64,000 nucleotides of DNA from Bradyrhizobium sp. sGM-13 (GTDB lineage Bacteria > Pseudomonadota > Alphaproteobacteria > Rhizobiales > Xanthobacteraceae), in contig NZ_JAGWDK010000002.1 in the NCBI RefSeq assembly GCF_018398875.1, positions 186,001-250,000 of the forward strand, given 5' to 3'. Of this stretch, positions 8,215-17,294 are shown one piece after another; the stretch's first letter is position 1; the number at the start of each line of letters is the position of its first letter. Under the pieces are notes generated by a model. That model was not told where the DNA came from and made no database searches. It saw only the letters and a list, made by a program, of their open reading frames with translations. A program made the translations under genes and the position numbers.

Positions 8215-9768
8215 TTACTTCTCGATCCAGGCGTCGCGGAAACCGTCGTTGACGCCGATGCCGGTCGTGATCAGGTTCTTAACGCTGCAGCGGGTGATGG
8301 TCGGGAATTGCAGTTCGAGCATCCATGCGACCGGTACGTCCTCGACGAGGATCTTCTGCGCCTTCGCGTAGATCTCCTCGCGCGCCGCATCGGGGAAGGC
8401 GACTGCGCCATCGGCGAACAGCCTGTCGATCTCGGGATTCGAATAGCCTTCAACGTTGTTGAACGGCGAGCCCTTGGCGATCTGGCTCGAGACATAGTTG
8501 CGACCGACGCCGAGCGCGGGATCGCCGTACTGGTAGAGATAAGTGAACGCGATGTCGTAGTCCCACTCGCTGACTTTCTGGTTCCAGCCGGGGACGTCGG
8601 TCGCGATCATCTCGACGTTGATCCCGACGTCCTGCAGGTTCTGGCGGACCATCTCGGCCCAGCGCTGCCACGTTTCGCCATAGGGCAGCGGCAGCATGCG
8701 AACCTTCTCGCCCTTGTAGCCGGCTTCCTTGAGCAGGGTCTTCGCCTTGGCCGGATCGTAGTCGTATTTCGGCACCTCGCTGGTGTAGTACTTGATCGCC
8801 GAGCCGGATGGACCTGTCGCAATCTTGCCGAGGCCGTTCCAGACCACGTCCTTGGCCATGTTGCGATCGATCGCAAACATCAGCGCCTGGCGGAATTTCT
8901 TGTTCGCGGTGGGGCCAGAGCGGTTGTTGAGCCAGAGCCAGGAATGCGGGCTGAAGAATTCCCAGCCGGCGCCGGTGACGCAGGTGTTTTTCAGTTTGCT
9001 CAAGCGCGGCACGTCGAAGTTTTCGACTGAGCCGCCGGGCAGCACGTCGACCTTGCCGGTCTCGTAAGCGACCGAACGCGCGGCGGCGTCCGGAATCACG
9101 TGCCAATAGATCTCGTCGATGTTGGGCTTGCCCTTGACGTGGTAGCTCGGATTCTTGACGAGGCGAATGAACGAGCCCTTCTGCCATTCCCTAAACATGA
9201 AGGGGCCGGTACCAACAGGGGTGTTGTTGGCCGGGTTGGTCTTGAAATCGGTGCCTTCATAGAGGTGCTTCGGAATCATCGGCAGCGAGCCGACTTCGAA
9301 GATGCCGATGAACGGGCCGAACGGCTGCTTCAGCGTGAAGACGACGGTGGATTCATCCGGTGCTTCCACTTTTTCGAGCTGCGCAAGATTGCCGCGCGCA
9401 CGCGCATGGGTCTGCTTCAGGAACTCGATCGAGAACAGCACGTCGGCCGCGGTGAACGGCTTGCCGTCATGCCAGGTCACGCCCTTCACGAGCTTGAAGG
9501 TGTAGACCTTGCCGTCCTCGCTGACCGACCAGCTTTCGGCGAGGCCGGGCAGGGGATCGAGCTTGGGGCTGTAGCGCAGCAGGCCTTCATAGATATTGCC
9601 GGCCACCATCTGCGTCGGGCCGTTCTGCACCAGGCCCATCATCAGGCTCGGCGGCTCGGGCTGGATCACGGCATTGACGACGCCGCCTGCTTTCGGCCCC
9701 TCGGCCACCGCCGCGGTGCTCAGCATGCAGATCGCAGCAAAGCTCATCAAAATCTTACGCTTGGGCAT
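8215..9768 (-). CDS. Peptide/opine-type ABC transporter substrate-binding protein
   Basis: A 517-residue family 5 extracellular solute-binding protein. A Sec signal peptide (KRK then a hydrophobic core ending AVAEG) occupies about residues 1-23. The SBP_bac_5 pattern ETWSVS/YTFKLVKGVTWHDGKPFTAADV is present near residues 82-110. It is the periplasmic receptor of the importer encoded just downstream. Clustering with a class II aldolase and a GhrA-like reductase suggests the ligand may not be a simple dipeptide; this is inference. Confidence 0.9.
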   Translation of the reverse strand: MPKRKILMSFAAICMLSTAAVAEGPKAGGVVNAVIQPEPPSLMMGLVQNGPTQMVAGNIYEGLLRYSPKLDPLPGLAESWSVSEDGKVYTFKLVKGVTWHDGKPFTAADVLFSIEFLKQTHARARGNLAQLEKVEAPDESTVVFTLKQPFGPFIGIFEVGSLPMIPKHLYEGTDFKTNPANNTPVGTGPFMFREWQKGSFIRLVKNPSYHVKGKPNIDEIYWHVIPDAAARSVAYETGKVDVLPGGSVENFDVPRLSKLKNTCVTGAGWEFFSPHSWLWLNNRSGPTANKKFRQALMFAIDRNMAKDVVWNGLGKIATGPSGSAIKYYTSEVPKYDYDPAKAKTLLKEAGYKGEKVRMLPLPYGETWQRWAEMVRQNLQDVGINVEMIATDVPGWNQKVSEWDYDIAFTYLYQYGDPALGVGRNYVSSQIAKGSPFNNVEGYSNPEIDRLFADGAVAFPDAAREEIYAKAQKILVEDVPVAWMLELQFPTITRCSVKNLITTGIGVNDGFRDAWIEK

Positions 9769-9827
9769 CGCATACCTCGTTTAAAGAAAAGGTTTTTGGC
9801 GCTCTCACTTCGGCGAGGGCGGGTCTA

Positions 9828-10616
9828 TCAGTTGGCAAAGTCGGGATCGGTCCGCTCGAGCATCCGCTTGAAGGCAGCCCATTCGCTGTCGGGCACGCCA
9901 TTGGTTTCGATCGCGTCGTAGAAGCTTGCGTATTGGCCGGCCGTCTTGCGGGCGACGGCTGCGGATAGCTCGATGACCTCAGAACCCGATGACTGGATTG
10001 CCAGTTGGGCGCGGCAGGAGCGCTCCAGATTGTGCATCAGCTTGAAGGCTTCGGCGACGGAGCGCCCGCAGGTCAGCATGCCGTGATTGCGCAACACCAT
10101 CACGAACTTGTCGCCGAGATCGGCGACCAGGCGCGATCGCTCGTCGAGATCGAGCGCGATGCCTTCATAGTCGTGATAGGCGAGGCAATCAGTAAACTGC
10201 AGCGACCATTGATTGAGCGGCAGCAGCCCCTGCTTCTGGCAGGCGACGGCGATGCCCGCGACCGTGTGCGTGTGCAGGACGCAGATCGCGTCATGCCGCG
10301 CGGCGTGGATCGCACTGTGAATGGTGAAGCCGGCCGGGTTGATGCCGAGCCCCGTGGGATCGTCGATGACATTGCCGTCGAGATCGACCGTCACCAGGTT
10401 AGACGCCGTCACTTCCTCGAAACGCAAACCATAGGGGTTGATGAGAAAGCGGTCTTGCCGGCCCGGAAGGCGGACGGAGATGTGGGTGTAGATGCTGTCG
10501 TCGAGACCGAGCCGGTGAATCAGCCGGTAGGCCGCTGCGAGGTCGGTCCGGATTTGCCGGGTCTGGTCGTCCACCGCCGGCCAGGCCTTCGCGGTGTGGT
10601 GGGCTGCGCTTGTCAT
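9828..10616 (-). CDS. Class II aldolase/adducin family protein
   Basis: A 262-residue member of the zinc-dependent class II aldolase/adducin family. The likely metal ligands are the histidines of VLHTHT (about residues 118-123) and the NHG motif (about 179-181). Relatives are L-fuculose-phosphate aldolases, 3-oxo-tetronate 4-phosphate decarboxylases (OtnC) and uncharacterised homologues. No sugar kinase is next to it, which argues against a sugar-phosphate substrate. It is the first gene of the minus-strand transporter operon, 59 bp before the binding-protein gene, and is divergent from the GntR regulator. Confidence 0.8.
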   Translation of the reverse strand: MTSAAHHTAKAWPAVDDQTRQIRTDLAAAYRLIHRLGLDDSIYTHISVRLPGRQDRFLINPYGLRFEEVTASNLVTVDLDGNVIDDPTGLGINPAGFTIHSAIHAARHDAICVLHTHTVAGIAVACQKQGLLPLNQWSLQFTDCLAYHDYEGIALDLDERSRLVADLGDKFVMVLRNHGMLTCGRSVAEAFKLMHNLERSCRAQLAIQSSGSEVIELSAAVARKTAGQYASFYDAIETNGVPDSEWAAFKRMLERTDPDFAN

Positions 10617-10680
10617 TTCCGCCTATCCATTTTCAACTTTTTCAGCTTGCGTGCCGCGCAGCATCTGGGCAAGATTAAAG

Positions 10681-10693
10681 TGTCGACAATCGA
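10681..10693. promoter_or_regulatory. Candidate GntR operator in the divergent promoter region
   Basis: The aldolase and GntR genes diverge across 116 bp. The spacer contains the perfect 8-bp palindrome TGTCGACA (10681-10688) followed by a second ATCGAC element and an AT-rich stretch (10696-10710). This is a plausible site for the neighbouring regulator, but no footprint-level evidence exists. Confidence 0.35.
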
Positions 10694-10732
10694 CGATTAA
10701 AAAATAATCACAGACTGGCGCGGGTTTAGCCG

Positions 10733-11479
10733 ATGCGGCCTATGTCTCTTCCGGTTGGATTACCGGCACTTGCGGACAGCGATCTGGTCGGCCAGATCGC
10801 TCGAATCCTGATGCAGGCCATTGTTCAGGGCCGGCTGCCTCCTGGCTCCAAGGTGGTAGAGGCGGGGGTTGCCCGGGAATTAGGCGTCAGCCGCGCGCCG
10901 GTGCGCGAAGCGGCACGCCTTCTGGAGAAACAGGGGCTGCTGGTCGCGAGCCCGCGCCGCGGCTTTTTCGTCCGCAAACTCGAAATCAGAAACATCGACG
11001 AGATCTACGATTTGCGTCTGTGCATCGAACGGCATGCCAGCGTGCTGGCGGCGAAGCGTCTCTCTCCGGGGTCGCGAGATATGTTGCGGCGGCAAATCGA
11101 TGTTCTGCACCGGACCGCCGATCTCGACGATCCCGCCCGGCAGGTGGAAGAGGATTATCGCTTTCACCGGCTGATTTTTGAAATCGCGGATAACCGCCGC
11201 CTGCTGCGATTGTTCGATGATCTCGCAGCAGAGCTGCGCATGGTCATCGGCCTGATCGGCCGCCTTTACGACGACCCGCACGAGATCGCGAGGACCCACG
11301 AGCCGCTGCTGGCGGCGATCGAAGCCGGTCATCCGGAGCGCATCACCGCGCACGTCGACTACCATATCGGCCACGCCTGGCGCGAAGTTGGCAGGCTGGT
11401 GCGAGAGCTCACGCCGCCGCTCGGCAATGCCACTGAGCCGAACAGCATCCTGTTTCCAACCAACGGAGCATCCGTGTGA
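10733..11479 (+). CDS. GntR-family transcriptional regulator (FCD/FadR subfamily)
   Basis: A 248-residue regulator with an N-terminal GntR winged helix (VARELGVSRAPVREAARLLEKQGL, split here as the recognition region near residues 44-67) and a C-terminal FCD ligand domain whose metal-binding pattern includes DYRFHRLIFEIADN and later HEPLLAAI. FCD regulators respond to small organic acids. It is divergent from the aldolase-transporter operon, its most likely target. Its stop overlaps the GTG start of the amidohydrolase gene by 4 bp. Start ATG 10733; ATG 10742 is an alternative. Confidence 0.9.
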   Translation: MRPMSLPVGLPALADSDLVGQIARILMQAIVQGRLPPGSKVVEAGVARELGVSRAPVREAARLLEKQGLLVASPRRGFFVRKLEIRNIDEIYDLRLCIERHASVLAAKRLSPGSRDMLRRQIDVLHRTADLDDPARQVEEDYRFHRLIFEIADNRRLLRLFDDLAAELRMVIGLIGRLYDDPHEIARTHEPLLAAIEAGHPERITAHVDYHIGHAWREVGRLVRELTPPLGNATEPNSILFPTNGASV

Positions 11480-12501
11480 AGGCCGTCTACACCGAACTGC
11501 ATCGAAGCCACGATCCGCAATTCTTCCTGGTGCGCGGCGTCATCAAGCGCACCACCGAGCAGCCCGAGCGTGCCGACCGGTTGCTGGCGGGACTTAAGGC
11601 CGGCAAGCACAGCCTCGTTGAGCCGACGGTGTTCGGCCAAGGCCCGCGGGCGCGCGTTCACAGCGCGGAGTATCTGCGTTTTCTGGAGGAAGCCTGGGAC
11701 GCCTGGGTCGCGCTCGGTGATTCCGGTTCGGAGATGATCGCCAACATCCACCCGGTTCGCTACGGCGCGACATATCCAACCCATATCGTCGGCCGTCTCG
11801 GCTGGCACGCGGCGGATACCGCGGCTCCGATCGGCAAGGGCACTTACGCCGCCGCCTGTGCCGCCACCGACGTTGCCACGACCGCGGCGCAACTCGTCCT
11901 GGACGGCGAAGACGCCGTCTATGCGCTGTGCCGGCCACCGGGCCATCACGCCTATGCCGACATGTCGGGCGGCTTCTGTTTCTTCAACAACAGCGCGGTG
12001 GCAGCGGCGCAGCTTCGGCTGCAGCATGAGCGCGTGGCAATCCTCGATGTGGACGTGCATCACGGCAACGGCACGCAGGGTATCTTCTATGAGCGCTCCG
12101 ACGTGCTGACGGTGTCGATCCATGCCGATCCCGTCTTCTTCTATCCCTTCGTGTGGGGATATGCGCATGAGCGCGGTGCCGGTCCGGGCCTCGGCGCCAA
12201 TCTGAACATCCCGCTGCCGAAGGGCACCGGGGATGACGATTACATCAGGGCGCTCGGCGATGCCGAAAAAACCATCCGCGCGTTTGCGCCCGGCGCGCTG
12301 GTGGTGGCGCTCGGCCTCGATGCCTCGGAGCACGATCCGCTCGCCGGTCTTGCGGTGACCACGGCCGGCTTCCGCCGCATCGGCGCCGCGATCGCCCGAT
12401 TGGGCCTGCCGACGGTTTTCGTCCAGGAGGGCGGTTATCTCTCGGATATTCTTGGCGCCAATCTCACGGCTGTGCTCGGCGGCTTCGAGGAGGCGCGTTA
12501 G
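11476..12501 (+). CDS. Acetylpolyamine amidohydrolase/histone-deacetylase family protein
   Basis: A 341-residue zinc hydrolase of the HDAC-like superfamily. The catalytic pieces are RPPGHHA (the paired histidines), DVDVHHGNG (metal ligands) and EGGY. Bacterial members deacetylate acetylated polyamines such as acetylputrescine or remove acyl groups from other amines. It starts with GTG at 11476, overlapping the regulator stop (GTGA), so the two are translationally coupled. This suggests that the importer next door may carry an N-acylated amine or polyamine; that is inference. Confidence 0.88.
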   Translation: MKAVYTELHRSHDPQFFLVRGVIKRTTEQPERADRLLAGLKAGKHSLVEPTVFGQGPRARVHSAEYLRFLEEAWDAWVALGDSGSEMIANIHPVRYGATYPTHIVGRLGWHAADTAAPIGKGTYAAACAATDVATTAAQLVLDGEDAVYALCRPPGHHAYADMSGGFCFFNNSAVAAAQLRLQHERVAILDVDVHHGNGTQGIFYERSDVLTVSIHADPVFFYPFVWGYAHERGAGPGLGANLNIPLPKGTGDDDYIRALGDAEKTIRAFAPGALVVALGLDASEHDPLAGLAVTTAGFRRIGAAIARLGLPTVFVQEGGYLSDILGANLTAVLGGFEEAR

Positions 12502-12639
12502 CCCGCCAGCACACGCATGCTCCCGCCACATCTGCTTGTAGGCGATGTTGTGCTCAGAGCAATCGTGCCGGACAATTATCGACATTGGCCTGCGGCCGGT
12601 TTACGCTTCGGAAGCGCGACGCAGAGAGGAGAGATCGCA

Positions 12640-12873
12640 ATGCTCTATGCCTTGCTGGCTCTCATGGCACCGCTCTGGAGCAGATCTCGGGATCGGATGG
12701 CCGCGGAACGCGAGGCAACCGACACATCGGTCTCGCGAATTCTGGTGTTGGTTGCCACCGTTCTTTTCGTGGTGCTGTCGATTCTCATCGTTGACCTGTA
12801 TCGCGACGAATTGCGAGCGCTCGGCCTTGCCGGCGGCGCAGAGCGGATCGACGCGATCTTTATGAGCCCGTGA
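12640..12873 (+). CDS. Small membrane protein of unknown function
   Basis: A 77-residue protein starting at an ATG behind a GAGAGGAGAG ribosome site. Residues about 1-14 are hydrophobic and a strong membrane helix occupies about 35-52, with a charged linker between. I do not recognise the family. It sits between the amidohydrolase and the convergent Mrp gene and could be a minor accessory of the formate dehydrogenase region. Longer upstream starts are possible but lack a ribosome site. Confidence 0.55.
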   Translation: MLYALLALMAPLWSRSRDRMAAEREATDTSVSRILVLVATVLFVVLSILIVDLYRDELRALGLAGGAERIDAIFMSP

Positions 12874-12888
12874 GCTACCGGGCTGCGC

Positions 12889-13758
12889 CTATTCGATGAC
12901 GATGCGCGGCGGTGGCCGGTGCGCCGCGCCGGTTACGATCGCGGTCCAGACTTCACGCGCAATACTCACATAATGCTTGGCGTGAACGCCGTCGGGCTCG
13001 ACGGCGACGATCGGCCGGCCATCGTCGGAGGTCTGGCGAATCTGCATATCCAGCGGTATCTCGCCGAGATAGGGAACGCCGCGGCGTTCGGCTTCCGTCC
13101 GCGCGCCGCCGTGGCCGAAGATCGGCGTGACGTGGTTGCAGGTCGGGCAGCAGAAGCTCGACATGTTCTCGATCACGCCCAGGATCGGAATGCTCACCTT
13201 CTGAAACATGGCGATGCCGCGCCGCGCGTCGATCAAGGCGATGTCCTGCGGCGTCGAGACGATGATCGCGCCGGCCAGCGGCGCCTGTTGCGCCATGGTG
13301 AGCTGGGCGTCGCCGGTGCCGGGCGGCAGGTCGACGACCAGGATATCGAGATCGTCCCATGCGACTTCGCGCAGCATCTGCGTGATCGCCGAGATCACCA
13401 TCGGGCCACGCCAGATCATGGCGCTGTCTTCCTCGACCAGAAAGCCGATCGACATCACCTTGACGCCAAACCGCTCCAGCGGCTCCAGCATGCGCGGGCC
13501 GAGTTGGCGCGGCTTGCCGCGCAGTCCGAACAGTTTTTGTTGCGACGGACCGTAGATGTCGGCATCGAGAATGCCGGCCTTCAGTCCGAGCGCGGCGAAG
13601 CCAAGCGCGAGATTGCACGAGGTGGTCGACTTTCCGACGCCGCCCTTGCCAGAGGCGACGGCGATGACGTGCTTGACGCCGGGAATGCCGGCGGCCTTTG
13701 AGGTCGCGCGGGCCTTGAGATCTGAAGGGGTGGCGGACACTGGCGGCTCACGATCCAA
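12889..13758 (-). CDS. mrp: Mrp/NBP35-family iron-sulfur carrier ATPase
   Basis: A 289-residue P-loop protein. The deviant Walker A GKGGVGKST is near residues 36-44, and the paired cysteines CPTC near 204-207 would bind a bridging Fe-S cluster in a dimer. The N-terminal MIP18/DUF59 domain found in many Mrp proteins is absent. It likely delivers Fe-S clusters in the cytoplasm. The start is TTG at 13758 with AAGGA 9 bp upstream, giving an 11-bp overlap with the ferredoxin-like gene; a GTG at 13740 is an alternative. Its place in the formate dehydrogenase cluster suggests a maturation role. Confidence 0.88.
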   Translation of the reverse strand: MDREPPVSATPSDLKARATSKAAGIPGVKHVIAVASGKGGVGKSTTSCNLALGFAALGLKAGILDADIYGPSQQKLFGLRGKPRQLGPRMLEPLERFGVKVMSIGFLVEEDSAMIWRGPMVISAITQMLREVAWDDLDILVVDLPPGTGDAQLTMAQQAPLAGAIIVSTPQDIALIDARRGIAMFQKVSIPILGVIENMSSFCCPTCNHVTPIFGHGGARTEAERRGVPYLGEIPLDMQIRQTSDDGRPIVAVEPDGVHAKHYVSIAREVWTAIVTGAAHRPPPRIVIE

Positions 13759-15787
13759 GCGGATCGTCCTTCTTCACTTCGCGCGCGCGCAGATAATCTT
13801 CCGTCGACATGACCGGCGGCCGCTGCGGCACCGCATGCGGGTCGAAACTCTCGTTCACCACCGCTTCGACGCGGCAATCCGCGCACATCTTGATGACGTC
13901 GAGGCGCTTCGCGTTGGCGCCCTGGAACATCCAGTGCCTCTCGCCGCCGAGCTTGGCCAGCACGCGATCGATCGAGCTCTTGGTGCCGAAGGGTTTGCCG
14001 CAAGCGATGCAGTTGAACGGCTCTTCCTCCTTCAGCACGCGCTGCGGCGTGTTCCAGGCCTGAAAGTCGAGACGCGGTTCGATGCTGATGACTTTTTCCG
14101 GGCAGGTGGATTGGCAGAGCCCGCACTGCACGCACAGGCTTTCGGTGAAGCGTAGCATCGCGCGATCGGGGTTATCTGATAGCGCGCCAGTCGGGCAGGC
14201 AGTGACGCAGGCATGGCAGAGGGTGCAGCCGTCGACATTCAGCTTCACGGTGCCGAAGGGAGCGCCCGGCGCCAGCGGCACGACTTCGACGGGCGCAGGC
14301 GCGGCGAGATGAAGCTCGCGAAACGTCGTTTCGAGCAGGCCGCGCTTCGCCCCGCGCGGCACAAAGCCGGCCGGCTTTTGCGTTGCTATCCCGCGAGGGG
14401 CAGCATCCAGCATGGCGCGCAGTTGGTCCGGGTCGTCGGTTTCAATGATCTGGACGATCCCGGCACCGAAGCCGAGCGCGCTAACGATCCGATCCGATGT
14501 CTCGACCGCGCGGCGAAGCGCCGCGATATCGTGACGGGGCTTTGCGCGCGTCAGCAGCGCGACGCCGCTACCGCCATAGGCGAAGACGGACGCGATGATC
14601 TCCGGTCCGACCTGCGTTACTTCGTTGACGCGCAGCGGCAGTACGTTGGCCGGCAAACCCTCGCCGAACCGCGCCAGAGCATCGATGATATCCTCGCCAT
14701 GCTCGCCGTCATGAAACAAGATCACGGCGTCGCTGCCGCCCGCCGTGCGGTAAGTCTGCAGCAGTGTGCGCAGCCGCCGCATCAGCGCGTCCGCGCTCGG
14801 CAATGCATAAGACGCTGCGCCGGTCGGACATACCGACGCACAGGAGCCGCAGCCGGCGCAGACATTGGCATCGATCGCAACCGCGTTCCCGTTCGGCGTG
14901 ATCGCGCCGGTCGGACAGAGGTCAAGACAGCGCGTGCATCCGGTAATGGATGAGCGCGAATGCGCGCAGAGCGACGGTTCGAAATTGACAAAGCGCGGCT
15001 TGTCGAAGGTGCCAACCAGGCCGCCGGCATCTGCGATCGCGCGCTCGACGGCGGCCTTGTCGCGCGGATCGGCGCGCAGATAGCCGGGACGCAGTTCATG
15101 CGCGGGGAACAGCGGTGTACCGCCCGATAAATCGAGGATCAGATCGCAGGTCGACGTCGCGCCGTTGCGCGAGGGTCCGAACACGAGCTTGGCGCGCGAG
15201 GAGGGGGACGGCAGCGCGTAGTCGTCGATCGCAAGCTCGAATTGACCGAGATGGCCGCGGGCGTTGCGGATCGTGCCTTTGAGCACGGGAAATTCGTTGG
15301 TGCGGCGTGGGATCACATCGCCGGGCTTGGTCAGAAGCACGGTAATGTCCAAACGATCGGCGAGACGCTGCGCCGCCTCGATGGCGATTTCGTCACGGCC
15401 ATAGATCAGTGCGACGCCGCTGCTCTCGAGCGTCACCAGCGAGAGCGGCGGCATTTCTTCGCCCGCCGCAGCAATCAGCGCTGCGGCTTTCGGACCGGCT
15501 GCCGCGGCGTCCTTTGACCAGCCGCCGGTCTCGCGGATGTTGACGAAGGTGAGCTGGGCTTGCGAGGTGTTCTCCGCTACTTCCCGAAACAGCGGCGCTT
15601 CCTGGGTGCAGGCAACCGTAATCGGCGCGCCCTCGGCGAGCGCCTCCTTGAAGCGGTCGAGTTCGAGCCCGCAGAGCTGATTTGCCTGCGTGATCTTGCC
15701 CATGCAGCCGCGACCGATCGCTTCCGCATCGAGCGGCATGGTCTTCTCGCAACTGCAAATCAGGAGGCGAGACTTCGCCGCACTCAT
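13748..15787 (-). CDS. Multi-cluster 4Fe-4S protein of the formate dehydrogenase accessory cluster
   Basis: A 679-residue protein with four 4Fe-4S type motifs: one starting CTRCLDLC, one CAGCGSCASVC, one CTLCHACVTAC and one CVQCGLCQSTC. A later CIACGKPF with CADC may form a zinc or extra cluster site. The N-terminus has an ICSC pair. No signal peptide is present, so it should be cytoplasmic. It heads a two-gene operon with the Mrp carrier and is divergent from the lipoate-ligase-like operon. It may be an electron donor or Fe-S handling protein for formate dehydrogenase maturation; no precise function is known to me. Confidence 0.8.
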   Translation of the reverse strand: MSAAKSRLLICSCEKTMPLDAEAIGRGCMGKITQANQLCGLELDRFKEALAEGAPITVACTQEAPLFREVAENTSQAQLTFVNIRETGGWSKDAAAAGPKAAALIAAAGEEMPPLSLVTLESSGVALIYGRDEIAIEAAQRLADRLDITVLLTKPGDVIPRRTNEFPVLKGTIRNARGHLGQFELAIDDYALPSPSSRAKLVFGPSRNGATSTCDLILDLSGGTPLFPAHELRPGYLRADPRDKAAVERAIADAGGLVGTFDKPRFVNFEPSLCAHSRSSITGCTRCLDLCPTGAITPNGNAVAIDANVCAGCGSCASVCPTGAASYALPSADALMRRLRTLLQTYRTAGGSDAVILFHDGEHGEDIIDALARFGEGLPANVLPLRVNEVTQVGPEIIASVFAYGGSGVALLTRAKPRHDIAALRRAVETSDRIVSALGFGAGIVQIIETDDPDQLRAMLDAAPRGIATQKPAGFVPRGAKRGLLETTFRELHLAAPAPVEVVPLAPGAPFGTVKLNVDGCTLCHACVTACPTGALSDNPDRAMLRFTESLCVQCGLCQSTCPEKVISIEPRLDFQAWNTPQRVLKEEEPFNCIACGKPFGTKSSIDRVLAKLGGERHWMFQGANAKRLDVIKMCADCRVEAVVNESFDPHAVPQRPPVMSTEDYLRAREVKKDDPLGS

Positions 15788-15976
15788 TTTGAAATACCTT
15801 GAACCCGGAGCATCAAGCGGGTTGTTGCTTCATCCTACGGTTCTGCGGTAACCGCTCGGACGGATATCTGCAAGATACAAAGGCCGCTCGCGTGGCCAAC
15901 ATGCACGGAATAGCATACACAGGCGGCTCGTGGAGCAACTAGGGATTAGCCGCTCGTGATCGTTCGTCCAAGAGAT

Positions 15977-16711
15977 ATGGAACAGACGCTCGATTTGCCA
16001 CCCGGTTATACTTTGGTCGCGTTGCGCGAGCTCGGCGACGCCTTTGCCCATGCTCGCGAGATCGCGGCGGAGGCGGGGGCCGGAACGCTGGTATGGGTGC
16101 GCCGCTACGATCTGGTCGAATTTGCGGTGGTGCTTGAACCCGACGAGCCGCTCAAATCGGCGCGGCGGGCGTTCTTTGCCGGCATGAATGCGCTGGCGGA
16201 TGCGATTGCGGCTCATTGTCCGCCGGAACGAGAGGTCAGTTTCGATTGGCCCGACGGAATCCGGTTTGACGCGGGATTGCTTGGCGGCGGGCGGCTCGGC
16301 TGGCCCGCTGAATGCACCGAAGACGACACACCGTCATGGCTCGTTTTCGGCGTGATCCTGCGCGCGGCCGCCATGGCGCATGTTCCGGAGGTGCAGGCGG
16401 CCTCGGGCGTGTCCCTGCTGAGCGAGGGTTTCGAGATGGTCGATACCGATGCCATCATCGAAAGCTTCACCAGGCACCTGATGACCGCGTTCGATCGCTG
16501 GCAAGAGCGCGGCTTCGAGGCGATCGCGCGGGACTATCTGGAACGGCTTCCCAAGAGCAAGGCCGGCGAGCGCCGGGGCATCGACGTTAATGGCGATCTT
16601 CTGGTCGGCATGCCGGCCGGCGGCGGAGCGCCGGAGCGGAACAGTCTTGTGGATGCGCTGGCAAGAGTCAGTTGGTATGATCCGCAGGCGCGCGGTCCGA
16701 AATTCGGATGA
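15977..16711 (+). CDS. Biotin/lipoate protein ligase-like protein (DUF4444 type), apparently without catalytic lysine
   Basis: A 244-residue protein with the general plan of biotin/lipoate ligases. The region GTLVWVRRYD-LVEFAVVLEP corresponds to the substrate-binding strand pair. The segment that reads KWPND in BirA reads DWPDG here, and the following loop (IRFDAGLLGGG) has no lysine where ligases carry the catalytic one. The C-terminal part matches the DUF4444-type extension. It may bind but not activate a cofactor. It leads the plus-strand accessory operon. ATG 15977 is chosen; a GTG at 15956 is possible. Confidence 0.65.
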   Translation: MEQTLDLPPGYTLVALRELGDAFAHAREIAAEAGAGTLVWVRRYDLVEFAVVLEPDEPLKSARRAFFAGMNALADAIAAHCPPEREVSFDWPDGIRFDAGLLGGGRLGWPAECTEDDTPSWLVFGVILRAAAMAHVPEVQAASGVSLLSEGFEMVDTDAIIESFTRHLMTAFDRWQERGFEAIARDYLERLPKSKAGERRGIDVNGDLLVGMPAGGGAPERNSLVDALARVSWYDPQARGPKFG

Positions 16712-16718
16712 GGCGGAT

Positions 16719-17294
16719 ATGTTGAAGTTTCCGCGAACCATCAGGCTGGACCCGTCCGATACTTTCGTCTTCGAACGGGCGGCGGAACCCGGCGAATGGG
16801 CGGTTTCCGGCGCGTTCGTTTTTTGGAACCGGGATCCGGCGACGCTTGGCCAGAAGCAGCGCGTAGCGCTGCGTTCCGGCTTTCTCGGGATCGACAGTCT
16901 CGGATGGTCGACGCTTGCCGTCGTCACTGAAGCGAGCGAAGCGGAACGGGAGGCGATGATCGAGCGGCTTGCAAGCCAGTTGCTGGAGAAATTTGGGGCG
17001 CCCGATGCGGATGCCGCGCGTCTTGCCGCCGAGGAAGAGATCGCGTTCGCAGCTTCCCTGTGCGAACATCCGCCGCAGACGTTGCTTGCCGTTCAGCGCA
17101 GCGTCGAAAACGGCGAGATCCGCGAACGCTTTCGTACCCTTAAAGCCCGCCCGGCTGCTGCGGATGCCGACCGGTTGCACGCCCATGCCAGCGCCTTTAC
17201 CTTCCATGAAGTCGAAGGCGATGTTGAACCTGCCGAAGAGGTCGATCTTCTTGGGCTGATCAGGACAGACGCCAGGACGACGGATCGTACATGA
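16719..17294 (+). CDS. DUF6505-type protein, formate dehydrogenase cluster
   Basis: A 191-residue protein of unknown function, recognised only as the uncharacterised family found beside this kind of formate dehydrogenase. It begins with a beta-rich stretch (FPRTIRLDPSDTFVFERAAEPGEW) that states an aromatic-rich sandwich, followed by an acidic helical region. No membrane segment or signal peptide is visible. The ATG at 16719 is 7 bp after the preceding stop, and its stop overlaps the next gene by 4 bp. Confidence 0.65.
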   Translation: MLKFPRTIRLDPSDTFVFERAAEPGEWAVSGAFVFWNRDPATLGQKQRVALRSGFLGIDSLGWSTLAVVTEASEAEREAMIERLASQLLEKFGAPDADAARLAAEEEIAFAASLCEHPPQTLLAVQRSVENGEIRERFRTLKARPAAADADRLHAHASAFTFHEVEGDVEPAEEVDLLGLIRTDARTTDRT

